Positions 1 to 6,350 of a stretch of DNA of 9,737 bases are shown here, piece by piece (the stretch's first letter is position 1; each line of letters begins with the position of its first letter). This DNA is from Chloroflexota bacterium (GTDB lineage Bacteria; Chloroflexota; UBA5177; JANWHV01): assembly GCA_025450375.1 (NCBI GenBank), contig JANWHO010000014.1, forward strand, positions 1-9,737, given 5' to 3'. The translations under genes were made by a program, and so were the position numbers. The notes under the pieces are model-generated. The model saw only the letters and a list, made by a program, of their open reading frames with translations. It did no database searches and was not told the DNA's origin.

Positions 1-485
1 GTGACGACTTGCTGCAAGGAGTTGGTGAGAGAGGTGACCCGGCTCACAAGCTTCCGCGGCGCGGCATTCAGCAGATGCGTGGTGAGGGTCATCAGCATCA
101 GGCCCATGCCGCCGCCGAGCCCTTGCAGTACGCGGAAGGCAATGAGCATGGTGCTGCCCTGCGCCGCGGCGCAGAGAACCGAGCCGAGGGTGAAGAGCGC
201 GACGGCGCCCAGAAAAACGCGCTTGGCCCCGAATCGATCGGACAGCCAGCCAGCCAACGGGATGACCGCGGCCTGGGCCAGAACGTAGCCGGTGATCGTC
301 CACTGCAAGGTGGCCAGCGGTTCATGCAAGCTGCTGACCAGACCAGGCAAGGCGACATTCATGGCGGTGCTGTCCAGGACCACCATGAACACACCAAAGA
401 TGATCGCCACAAGAGGGCCAATGATCGCCCGCATGGTGAAAGGCGCGGGTACGGGCGCACGATCGACACTGGAGAATGCAGCCAT
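1..485 (-). CDS. MFS multidrug efflux transporter, DHA2 (EmrB/QacA) type, N-terminal part, cut by window edge
   Basis: This is the first 161 residues of a proton-driven drug exporter of the inner membrane; the rest lies left of the window. Seen: start ATG at 485 with AAGGAG about 8 bases upstream; a first membrane helix near residues 20-38 running into the DHA2 motif LDSTAMNVALP (37-47); helix 2 near 62-80; loop motif A, GWLSDRFGAKRV (79-90); helix 3 near 91-108; and motif B, RVLQGLGGG (118-126). These motifs place it in the 14-helix EmrB/QacA group. Odd point: directly after motif B the sequence reads GLMLMTLTTHLLNAAPRKL, then SRVTSLTNSLQQVV. That resembles the segment near helices 11-12 of the second half of such pumps, not the usual N-half continuation with the later GP..GG motif. 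The gene may carry an internal deletion or be a short variant. The substrate cannot be told. Confidence 0.88.
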   Translation of the reverse strand, partial: MAAFSSVDRAPVPAPFTMRAIIGPLVAIIFGVFMVVLDSTAMNVALPGLVSSLHEPLATLQWTITGYVLAQAAVIPLAGWLSDRFGAKRVFLGAVALFTLGSVLCAAAQGSTMLIAFRVLQGLGGGMGLMLMTLTTHLLNAAPRKLVSRVTSLTNSLQQVV

Positions 486-528
486 CGAAGGAACTCCTTT
501 TTCTTCATTTCCAGGCATCGGGTGACAA

Positions 529-546
529 GCGGCGGCCAGCCGCCGC
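529..546. repeat. GC-rich perfect inverted repeat in the MFS leader
   Basis: GCGGCGGC, a two-base centre (CA), then GCCGCCGC: an 8+8 perfect inverted repeat lying 44 bases upstream of the MFS start codon. It could be a repressor operator or an RNA hairpin in the 5' leader. Short GC-rich palindromes also arise by chance in this base composition, so no function is claimed. Confidence 0.4.
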
Positions 547-605
547 CAGGGCATGGAGCATAGTGAATGTTCGCTCGGGGCAGCACCCCACGTACCCTAC
601 CGGGG

Positions 606-647
606 CGGCATCACCGAGACGGAGAATGCCCGTTCTTGGTGATGCCG
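606..647 (-). terminator. Hairpin between the YCII gene and the MFS gene, possible terminator
   Basis: Arms 606-619 and 634-647 (14 bases each) pair at 13 of 14 positions; the odd pair is G:U when read as plus-strand RNA and C:A as minus-strand RNA. Three more inner pairs (620-622 with 630-632, one bulged base) leave a 7-base loop. It sits 46 bases past the stop of the minus-strand YCII gene and upstream of the MFS gene, where a terminator would be expected. No U-run follows on the minus strand, so it is not a standard intrinsic terminator; a processing hairpin or dispersed repeat is equally possible. Confidence 0.45.
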
Positions 648-692
648 CGTGGCCGGGCGCGGTCGCTCGAAATGGGGTGAGCGAGTGGGATG

Positions 693-1037
693 CTAGTTAA
701 AGGTCATGACTGGACGCACCTCGATGGTGCCGCGCACGGCATCCGGGATGCGGGACGCCAACTCCACCGCCTCGTCCAGATTGCCGCACTCGACGAGGTA
801 GAATCCGTTGAGTTGCTCCTTGGTCTCGGCAAACGGCCCATCGGTCGTAAGGGTCTTGCCGCCGCGCACTTGCACGGTCTTTGCCATCGCCACGCCTTGG
901 AGCGCGTCACCGCCGAGGATCTTCTCCTTGTGCCTCTCGCCGAATGCCACGTACGCGGCCAGATTGGCATCCCCCTCCTCTTTGCTCATCTGGTGATACA
1001 GCTTCTCGTCAACGTGGATCAGCAGTGCGTAACGCAT
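693..1037 (-). CDS. DGPF/YCII-related domain protein (copy A)
   Basis: A 114-residue cytosolic protein made of one YCII-related (DGPF) domain. Seen: N-terminal strand MRYALLI; the run RGGKTLTTDGPFAETKEQL (58-76) containing the DGPF motif at 66-69; and a C-terminal IEVRPVMTFN, the usual end of this family. Length is typical. The ATG at 1037 follows a purine-rich AGGAAAGGAA. The family has a dimeric ferredoxin-like alpha/beta fold; its biochemical role is not established, although members are commonly encoded with ECF42-group sigma factors. It is about 60% identical (69 of 114, no gaps) to the next gene on this strand, and both have the same putative promoter, so each is probably an ECF target transcribed on its own. 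No sigma factor gene is in the window. Confidence 0.93.
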   Translation of the reverse strand: MRYALLIHVDEKLYHQMSKEEGDANLAAYVAFGERHKEKILGGDALQGVAMAKTVQVRGGKTLTTDGPFAETKEQLNGFYLVECGNLDEAVELASRIPDAVRGTIEVRPVMTFN

Positions 1038-1086
1038 GTAGCCGTTCCTTTCCTGTTTACCCGCGCGGAGGTCCCGCTATCTATAC

Positions 1087-1113
1087 GTCGAACGGCGCCT
1101 CGCGAAATCGACG
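1087..1113 (-). promoter_or_regulatory. Putative ECF42-type promoter of YCII copy A
   Basis: On the minus strand CGTCGA (1113-1108) is followed after 17 bases by CGAC (1090-1087), about 50 bases before the ATG. From memory, ECF42-group sigma factors that control DGPF genes are reported to recognise TGTCGA at -35 and CGA/TC at -10; here the first base differs. The same layout, with the same 17-base spacer, precedes YCII copy B, which is the main support. The assignment to ECF42 is inference. Confidence 0.6.
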
Positions 1114-1174
1114 TTGCGGTGGGGTGAATTTGCCCCAGATCGAGAGAATGCGAGGTTTTTCTGTTTGTCCATGC

Positions 1175-1519
1175 TTAAGCAAAGGTCATCACTGGCCGCA
1201 CCTCGATCGAGCCGCGATTCGCGTCCGGTATGTGGGAAGCGATCTCGGTCGCCTGGTCCAGATTGTCGCATTCAAGGACCAGAAGTCCGCCTAGCTGCTC
1301 TTTCGTCTCGGCGAACGGACCATCGGTGGTGAGCGTCCTTCCCCCACGCACCTGCACGGATGTCGCCGTGGCGATCCCTTGCAGCGGCCCACTGGCGCGG
1401 ATGTGGTCCGTGTACCGAATCCCGAATTCGTCGTAACGCCTCATGAGAGCGTCCCACTGCTCTCTATCGAACTGGGAGTTAAGACTTTCATCCCGATAGA
1501 TGAGCACCGCGTATCGCAT
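1175..1519 (-). CDS. DGPF/YCII-related domain protein (copy B)
   Basis: A 114-residue paralogue of the neighbouring YCII protein, alignable end to end without gaps. Seen: MRYAVLI start, GGRTLTTDGPFAETKEQL with DGPF at 66-69, and the RPVMTF ending. The stretch from about residue 55 to 76 is nearly identical between the copies, while residues 8-54 have diverged strongly; this suggests an old duplication with the conserved core under selection. The frame is open 27 codons further upstream, but the ATG at 1519 is preferred because it matches the start of copy A and follows an AAGGAAAGGGGG ribosome site. The upstream ATG-like overlap at 1526 is out of frame. Function is unknown, as for copy A. It has its own ECF42-like promoter. 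Confidence 0.93.
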   Translation of the reverse strand: MRYAVLIYRDESLNSQFDREQWDALMRRYDEFGIRYTDHIRASGPLQGIATATSVQVRGGRTLTTDGPFAETKEQLGGLLVLECDNLDQATEIASHIPDANRGSIEVRPVMTFA

Positions 1520-1572
1520 GTGGCATTTCCCCCTTTCCTTTATCCAGCCCGCGGTAGTCCCGCTACCTAAAC

Positions 1573-1599
1573 GTCGAACAAGATTGCGCCAAATCGACA
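1573..1599 (-). promoter_or_regulatory. Putative ECF42-type promoter of YCII copy B
   Basis: On the minus strand TGTCGA (1599-1594) is followed after exactly 17 bases by CGAC (1576-1573), 53 bases before the ATG. This is a full match to the ECF42 signature as I recall it (TGTCGA / CGA or T, C). Conservation with the copy A upstream block continues past the -10 (GTTCGACGT.TAG.TAGCGGGAC), so a shared leader or second binding site may be present too. Confidence 0.65.
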
Positions 1600-1626
1600 T
1601 GCGGACCGGACGAATTCCTGGGATTC

Positions 1627-1986
1627 CTACTGCCTCGCATGCTCCTGCACTTCGACCCGCGTAAGCAGGTCAGCCACGAAATCCGTGGCGCCCTCGGGGC
1701 CTCGCAGGTGTAGCCAGATCGGCCCGTGGTCCGGCTCGAATAGCAACTCAAAGGTGAAAAACGGGCAACAGGCGCGCTCCCCGACGATGAAGGCGAGCAG
1801 CCGCGCCGCCCAGATCTCGTCTCCGGGAAACTGGAGGGCGACGCCGTCCGCGAGTGGGCGAACCGCTCGGCTCCCCTCAAGCAGGAGCTGCTCGATCTCC
1901 TCGCCGCGCTGCCGCCGATCCGCTCCCTCGAGGGTACAGGCTATGGGCAATTCTCCCGCTGCCTGGTCCAGGCGTGGCTCGTTCAT
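1627..1986 (-). CDS. Small conserved protein with Cys-Cys-Pro-Phe motif, MerR-controlled
   Basis: A 119-residue soluble protein that I cannot name. Seen: Cys17 in LPIACTL, a charged helical stretch around 22-47, then GERACCPFFTFEL (69-81) with vicinal Cys73-Cys74 and nearby Glu70, followed by GPIWLHLRGPEGATDF. No signal peptide or membrane segment. The ATG at 1986 is chosen because AAGGAAGGA lies just upstream and it is the first start after the promoter; the reading frame stays open well beyond it, but that part runs through the promoter and the opposite-strand regulator. The promoter has the MerR architecture and the divergent neighbour is a MerR-family regulator with three C-terminal cysteines. 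A role in binding or detoxifying a thiol-reactive metal or compound is a reasonable guess, not shown. The paired cysteines and the Cys17 could form a metal site. Confidence 0.82.
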   Translation of the reverse strand: MNEPRLDQAAGELPIACTLEGADRRQRGEEIEQLLLEGSRAVRPLADGVALQFPGDEIWAARLLAFIVGERACCPFFTFELLFEPDHGPIWLHLRGPEGATDFVADLLTRVEVQEHARQ

Positions 1987-2053
1987 GACGTGTGTCCTTC
2001 CTTTCTCGGCTGTATGGCGCGAACGCGCTTGCTCGCGGACCCATCCATCACGT

Positions 2054-2084
2054 ACCGTACTTCTTAAAGTGAACTTGAAGTCAA
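2054..2084 (-). promoter_or_regulatory. MerR-type promoter/operator driving the Cys-Cys protein gene
   Basis: On the minus strand TTGACT (2084-2079) is a good -35 box; the -10 candidate TACGGT (2059-2054) lies 19 bases away. A 19-20 base spacer is the hallmark of promoters that need MerR-family proteins to untwist them. The spacer holds an imperfect dyad, CTTCAAGT-TC-ACTTTAAG (one mismatch), where the regulator would sit. It starts 14 bases from the MerR start codon, so the same dimer could also repress its own gene. The -10 match is weak. Confidence 0.7.
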
Positions 2085-2097
2085 GGGGCACGGCGCC

Positions 2098-2508
2098 ATG
2101 GCGGATGATTTGACGATCACCTTTATCGCCCGCCGCGCGGGGATTCGGGCCTCCGCGATCCGGTATTACGAGAGCGTCGGACTGTTGCCCGCGCCGGCCA
2201 GGATAAACGGTCGTCGCCGCTACGATTCCACGATCTTGCCCCGCTTGGCCCTGATCGCGACGGCTCAGGAGATGGGCTTCACGATCAAGGAGATCAGCAC
2301 CTTGATGCACGGTTTCGACCCCGATGTCCCCGCGTCGGCCCGATGGCGGGTGCTGGCGGCGGCGAAACTCAAGGAGGTGGAGGCGCTGATCGAGCGGGCC
2401 GAGGGGATGCGGCAACTCCTGGGGGAGGCCCTGAGCTGTGGATGCCTGAGCCTCGACTCGTGTGCGCGCGCCTTCCAGACCAGGGCAGCGATGGGATCTC
2501 GCGAATAG
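2098..2508 (+). CDS. MerR family transcriptional regulator with CxC...C sensor cysteines
   Basis: A 136-residue DNA-binding activator. Seen: winged helix-turn-helix from about residue 8 to 45, with the family signature RASAIRYYESVGLLPAPARI and the wing GRRRYD; a MerR middle section with EMGFTIKEI; a dimerisation helix (about 81-110); and a C-terminal CGCLSLDSC with Cys114, Cys116 and Cys122. The arrangement recalls the SoxR iron-sulfur motif C-x2-C-x-C-x5-C, but the first cysteine is Ala111 here, so a normal four-cysteine [2Fe-2S] site is not available; a metal or thiol sensor is more likely. The start ATG at 2098 agrees with the normal N-terminus of the family. It is divergent from the Cys-Cys protein gene, which it probably activates. 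Confidence 0.93.
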   Translation: MADDLTITFIARRAGIRASAIRYYESVGLLPAPARINGRRRYDSTILPRLALIATAQEMGFTIKEISTLMHGFDPDVPASARWRVLAAAKLKEVEALIERAEGMRQLLGEALSCGCLSLDSCARAFQTRAAMGSRE

Positions 2509-2623
2509 CTCCCCGGCAGCCTCCGCGCGGCATATTAATTGCCTGTGCAGGCGTTGCGGTCTGTTGTACACTCCTGAGGGCGGTTTGGTGAAACGATCGA
2601 AACGATGTATGCACGGAGGCACC

Positions 2624-4258
2624 ATGAGGCGACGTGGACAAGCAACAGGCGCTATCTTGCTCTCATCTTTCCTGGTGTTGAGCGGAAGCGGCGTGAGCGG
2701 TTGGGTTGGGTCGCATGCCCACGCGGCGAGCAGCAATAGCAGCCTGATCTTTGGCTCGACCGAGGAGCCGGACACTCTCAACCCGCTGATCTCCGGCCTC
2801 CAGGTCACCGGAGATGTAGCGAGCGGCATCTTCGACACCCTGATCAATTATGACACGCACAATAACGTGTATCCCGTCCTGGCCACCTCGTATACAACCT
2901 CGGCTGATGGCAGGACCTGGACCTTCCATCTACGCCATGGGGTGAAGTGGGCCGATGGCCAACCGTTCAGCAGCGCCGACGTGGCGTATACCTATGGCGC
3001 CATCTTCAATAAGAAGCACAATATCATCACAACCGTAGGCTGGAGTCAGATTGACAAACTCACCACGCCCGATGCCTACACCGTGGTGATGCACCTGAAG
3101 CAGGTCTATGCTGCTTTCCTCAGTTATGTCGGTCCGACCGACATCCTCCCCAAGCATATCTACGATCAGCCGGGGTTCGACTTCAATAAGGCGGCATTCA
3201 ACCGCAAGCCGTTCGGCACCGGTCCCTATATGGTCAGCGAATGGAAGACCGGGGACCATATCACCCTGGTTCCGAATCCCTATTCCTGGCGCGGCCAGCC
3301 ACATATCCACAAATTCATCTTTAAGATCGTGCCGAACAACAATACGGAATACGTACAGCTTCGCACCGGCGACCTGGATACGGGCGTGGTGAACGCGGCG
3401 GTGGCGGACGAGATCAGCCACTCGCCGATCCAGGGGAAGCAGGTGCTCATCTCCGATGCGAACGCCTGGTACCACATCGACCTCAAGCAATGGGGCTTCC
3501 TGCGGGAGACGGCGGTCCGCCAAGCGCTTGATTACGCCACCCCCAAGGAGGCGCTGCTAAAGGGCATCTTAAAAGGGCACGGACAGATCGCCTATGCCGA
3601 CCTCGATCCGGCCTTCACTCAGTATTACAACCCGAACCTCCCGAGACACCCCTATAGCCCGAGCAAGGCCGCGGCGTTGCTGGCTGGGGATGGCTTTACC
3701 AAGGGTCCAGGCGGGGTACTGCAAAAGAATGGTCAGCCGTTCGCTATCGATTTTTGGATCGGAGCAAGCGACGATAACGGCCAGAAGATTGCCCCGATCC
3801 TGAAGAATCTCTGGGGCCGGCTGGGGATTCAAGTTACTATTCACTCGCAGAGCTTCACCACGATCTTTGGCCCAACCGGACCGACCTATACGAAAACCAT
3901 GACCGGCATCTTCTATGCCTGGTTCAATGGGAACGATCCGGACGATGCGCAGTACTGGAACAGCTCACAGATCCCGTCCAGCCCAACCAGTGCCGGCAAT
4001 AACTCGCTTGGCTACTTTCACCAATTCAGTTTCCAGAAGCAGATCGATCAACTCACCAACGCCGGCACGGCGACCACGGACCCCGCGAAGCGGCGCGCGG
4101 CCTACTTCCAGATTCAGAATCTCCTCGCCACCCAGGTGCCGGTGATCTTCCTCTTTTGGTTGCCGGGGTATAGGGTTGTGCCGACTAATCTGCATGGCGT
4201 TGCCCCCAATCCCTTCGCGCACGAGTTCTATAACATCGCGCAGTGGAATCTCAGTTAG
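2624..4258 (+). CDS. ABC transporter substrate-binding protein, family 5 (dipeptide/oligopeptide/nickel type)
   Basis: A 544-residue secreted binding protein that captures a peptide, nickel complex or similar ligand and passes it to the two permeases downstream. Seen: signal peptide with basic MRRR, hydrophobic core (about 9-30) and a likely signal peptidase I site after AHA (residue 34); the mature N-terminus LIFGSTEEPDTLNPL, typical of SBP_bac_5; then FGTGPYMVSEWKTGD (from about 197) followed by LVPNPYSW, another family hallmark. There is no lipobox cysteine, so membrane attachment by lipid is not indicated. Length is normal for the family. The ATG at 2624 was chosen for the GGAGG at 2615-2619 and because the signal peptide begins there; an in-frame ATG at 2609 is an alternative, and the longer open frame runs back into the MerR gene. 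The ligand cannot be told from sequence. Confidence 0.94.
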   Translation: MRRRGQATGAILLSSFLVLSGSGVSGWVGSHAHAASSNSSLIFGSTEEPDTLNPLISGLQVTGDVASGIFDTLINYDTHNNVYPVLATSYTTSADGRTWTFHLRHGVKWADGQPFSSADVAYTYGAIFNKKHNIITTVGWSQIDKLTTPDAYTVVMHLKQVYAAFLSYVGPTDILPKHIYDQPGFDFNKAAFNRKPFGTGPYMVSEWKTGDHITLVPNPYSWRGQPHIHKFIFKIVPNNNTEYVQLRTGDLDTGVVNAAVADEISHSPIQGKQVLISDANAWYHIDLKQWGFLRETAVRQALDYATPKEALLKGILKGHGQIAYADLDPAFTQYYNPNLPRHPYSPSKAAALLAGDGFTKGPGGVLQKNGQPFAIDFWIGASDDNGQKIAPILKNLWGRLGIQVTIHSQSFTTIFGPTGPTYTKTMTGIFYAWFNGNDPDDAQYWNSSQIPSSPTSAGNNSLGYFHQFSFQKQIDQLTNAGTATTDPAKRRAAYFQIQNLLATQVPVIFLFWLPGYRVVPTNLHGVAPNPFAHEFYNIAQWNLS

Positions 4259-4298
4259 CCGGCGACCAGCACCGCTTGGTGTACATCAGCCATCGGTT

Positions 4299-4364
4299 GT
4301 AGGGGCACCCCTCGTGGGTGCCCTCGGTTGTCCGAACCAGGGTACCCACGAGGGGTGCCCCTAC
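4299..4364. repeat. Long near-perfect palindrome between binding protein and permease genes
   Basis: Arms 4299-4324 and 4339-4364 match at 25 of 26 positions as an inverted repeat; the only mismatch faces C4320 with T4343 (written as G/T differences near the inner end). Inner GGTT/AACC (4326-4329, 4335-4338) could add four more pairs after one bulged base, leaving a 5-base loop. The outer CGGTT (4294-4298) and AACCG (4369-4373) also match across a short bulge, so the unit may be longer. It starts 41 bases past the binding protein stop. Such a stem would protect the upstream mRNA end and reduce permease expression. The GTAGGGGCACCCC-type ends resemble dispersed palindromic repeats I recall from Chloroflexota and cyanobacteria; this is memory, not a search. 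Confidence 0.85.
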
Positions 4365-4437
4365 CGGGAACCGCCTTGGGACTGGCGTCTCGGTGTCCTG
4401 GCGGGGATGAAGGGGGAATCGGCCCGAACGGGGAAGC

Positions 4438-5391
4438 ATGGGTAAGTACGCACTCCGTCGCGTATTGCAGGCGATCCCACTCCTATTGGGAGTGGCGATC
4501 TTGTCCTTCGCGCTGATCCAGTTCCTTCCGGGCGGGCCGCTGACCCTTCTGGCTCACAATCCGCATGCGACCGACGCGCAGATCAAGCAAATATCCCATA
4601 ATCTCGGTCTCGACCAGCCGGGGTACGTCCAATTCTTCAAGTGGTTCGGCGGCCTGTTGCACGGCGATTGGGGCACCTCCTACGTGGACGGTCGCCCCGT
4701 CCTCAGTGATATAGGGGCCCGTTTGCCGGCTACCTTGCTCTTGATGGGCGCGGGGCTGCTCGTCTCGATGATCCTGGCGGTCACCATTGGCGTGCTCTCG
4801 GCCGTCCGTCCTTACAGCCTCTTTGATTATGGCGCCACCTTCTTCTCATTCTTCGGCCTGTCCATGCCGGTATTCTGGTTTGGGCTGATGCTCCAATTGC
4901 TTTTCGCGGTGCATCTTGGCTGGCTGCCGGCCGCCGACGCCTACGACGAACGGACCGGCCCCAGCTTCTGGAGCGGGCTGCATCACATTATCCTGCCCGC
5001 GTTTACCTTGGGGATCACCAGCATCGCGGGCTGGAGCCGTTATTTGCGGTCATCGCTGGTTGACGTGATTCGCCAGGACTACATTCGCACGGCCCGCGCC
5101 AAAGGGGTGGTGCGCCGGCGGGTGATTCTGGTCCACGCGATGCGCAACGCGCTGATCCCTCTAGTGACCGTGATGGCGCTGGACATTCCCGGTTATTTCA
5201 CCGGTGCCGTGGTGGTGGAGACGGTCTATTCGTGGCCGGGGATGGGGCGCCTGTTCTTCGACTCGCTCAATACGCGAGATTATCCGATTCAACTCGGCTT
5301 GCTGGTGATCTCCGCCTGCCTGATCGTGCTGGGGAATCTGATCGCCGATCTGGTCTATGGTTATCTCGACCCCCGGATCAAGTATTCATGA
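4438..5391 (+). CDS. ABC transporter permease, DppB/OppB type
   Basis: A 317-residue inner-membrane channel subunit of the dipeptide/oligopeptide/nickel importer family. Seen: N-terminal RRVLQAIPLLLGVAILSF helix (about 8-29) with the conserved LPGGP after it; LGLDQPGYVQFFKW (56-69) and GDWGTSY (76-82), typical of DppB; membrane helices near 95-120, 132-160, 183-205, 236-260 and 285-308; and the EAA-like coupling loop YIRTARAKGVVRRRVI to RNALIP (215-241), which docks the ATPase. C-terminus DPRIKYS is usual. Length is typical. The ATG at 4438 follows GGGGAA with short spacing. It lies 179 bases after the binding protein gene, the gap being filled by the palindrome, and overlaps the next gene by ATGA. 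Confidence 0.95.
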   Translation: MGKYALRRVLQAIPLLLGVAILSFALIQFLPGGPLTLLAHNPHATDAQIKQISHNLGLDQPGYVQFFKWFGGLLHGDWGTSYVDGRPVLSDIGARLPATLLLMGAGLLVSMILAVTIGVLSAVRPYSLFDYGATFFSFFGLSMPVFWFGLMLQLLFAVHLGWLPAADAYDERTGPSFWSGLHHIILPAFTLGITSIAGWSRYLRSSLVDVIRQDYIRTARAKGVVRRRVILVHAMRNALIPLVTVMALDIPGYFTGAVVVETVYSWPGMGRLFFDSLNTRDYPIQLGLLVISACLIVLGNLIADLVYGYLDPRIKYS

Positions 5392-6329
5392 GTACTTTCC
5401 CACCGGATCTAACGGCGCGGGATGCATCCGAGTCCCCGCTCTCCCGCGGTGGCGCATCGTCTCCCAGCCTGCCTCCGGAAGCGATCGAGCCACGGCGGCG
5501 CGGCCGGCTGCTCCGCCGCTTCCTCCGTCATCGCCTGGCGGTGGCCAGCCTGCTGATCCTCCTCGTGGTGGTGCTGATCTCGGTCTTCGCGCCGGTAATC
5601 GCCCCCTACAATCCAAGCGCGACGGATATCAATAACCTGACCGCCAGCGGTCCCAGTTCGGCCCATTGGCTGGGCACGGACGACATTGGCGAGGACGTGC
5701 TGAGCCGCGTGGTCTTTGGCGGGCGCATCTCGCTCAGCATCGGCGCCGGGGCGGCACTGCTCTCACTCGTGCTTGGAGTGCTGATCGGGGCGGTTGCCGG
5801 CTGGTTTGGCGGCGTGGTCGATACGCTGCTGATGCGCTTTGTCGATCTGATGCTCTGCTTCCCCGCGTTGTTCCTCCTTCTGATCTTCTTTGCCCTGGTG
5901 CCCGCCTCCGAGTTGGTGATCGTGCTGTTTCTCGGGCTTTTTGGCTGGATGTATCTGGCCAGAATCGTCCGTGGTGAGTTCCTGATGCTGAAGGAGCAGG
6001 AATTCGTGCAAAGCGCCCTGGCCCTCGGGGTGGGAAGCCGGCGCATCATCTGGCGGCACTTACTGCCGAACGTGGTCGGGGTGGTAATCGTCACCGGCAC
6101 CCTCAACGTGGCCTACAATATGCTTGCCGAGGCAACCCTCGACTTCCTTGGCTACGGAGTGCCGCCCGATATTCCTACCTGGGGAAACATGCTCACCACG
6201 GCCAGCAATCATTACATCGACCAGCCACTGTTGGCCATCGCTCCCGGCCTCACGCTGACCATCGTCATCCTCTGTATTAACTTCCTCGGAGACGGCCTAC
6301 GCGACGCGCTTGATCCAAGGATGTCGTAA
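5388..6329 (+). CDS. ABC transporter permease, DppC/OppC type
   Basis: A 313-residue partner permease. Seen: a proline/serine-rich cytosolic N-terminus (1-36) with a basic run RRRGRLLRRFLRHR, OppC-type first helix (50-73), APYNP, the family signature HWLGTDDIGEDVLSR (93-107), five further helices, an EAA-like loop EFVQSALALGVGSRRIIWRHLLPN (205-228) and the DGLRDALDPRMS ending. The ATG at 5388 overlaps the stop of the previous permease (ATGA, 5388-5391), so translation is coupled; this decides the start over a longer open frame upstream. In the signature the usual GRD is GED. No ATPase gene follows: the next gene is convergent, 21 bases away. Confidence 0.95.
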   Translation: MSTFPPDLTARDASESPLSRGGASSPSLPPEAIEPRRRGRLLRRFLRHRLAVASLLILLVVVLISVFAPVIAPYNPSATDINNLTASGPSSAHWLGTDDIGEDVLSRVVFGGRISLSIGAGAALLSLVLGVLIGAVAGWFGGVVDTLLMRFVDLMLCFPALFLLLIFFALVPASELVIVLFLGLFGWMYLARIVRGEFLMLKEQEFVQSALALGVGSRRIIWRHLLPNVVGVVIVTGTLNVAYNMLAEATLDFLGYGVPPDIPTWGNMLTTASNHYIDQPLLAIAPGLTLTIVILCINFLGDGLRDALDPRMS

Positions 6330-6350
6330 GCGTCCTCGCGGGCATCGGGG

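Noticed and set aside
690..1127. Plus-strand frame of 145 codons
   Set aside because: Antisense to YCII copy A, which has clear family motifs and a ribosome site.
2541..2552. Small palindrome GCCTG-TG-CAGGC upstream of the binding protein gene
   Set aside because: Five-base arms are expected by chance in this base composition; no promoter elements at convincing spacing around it.
1627..2847. 406-codon minus-strand frame as one large protein
   Set aside because: Only its last 119 codons look like a protein; the rest covers the MerR promoter, the MerR gene and the start of the binding protein gene on the other strand.
5606..6106. Minus-strand frame of 166 codons
   Set aside because: Antisense to the DppC-type permease; Ser/Thr/Pro/Arg-rich shadow composition with no recognisable domain.
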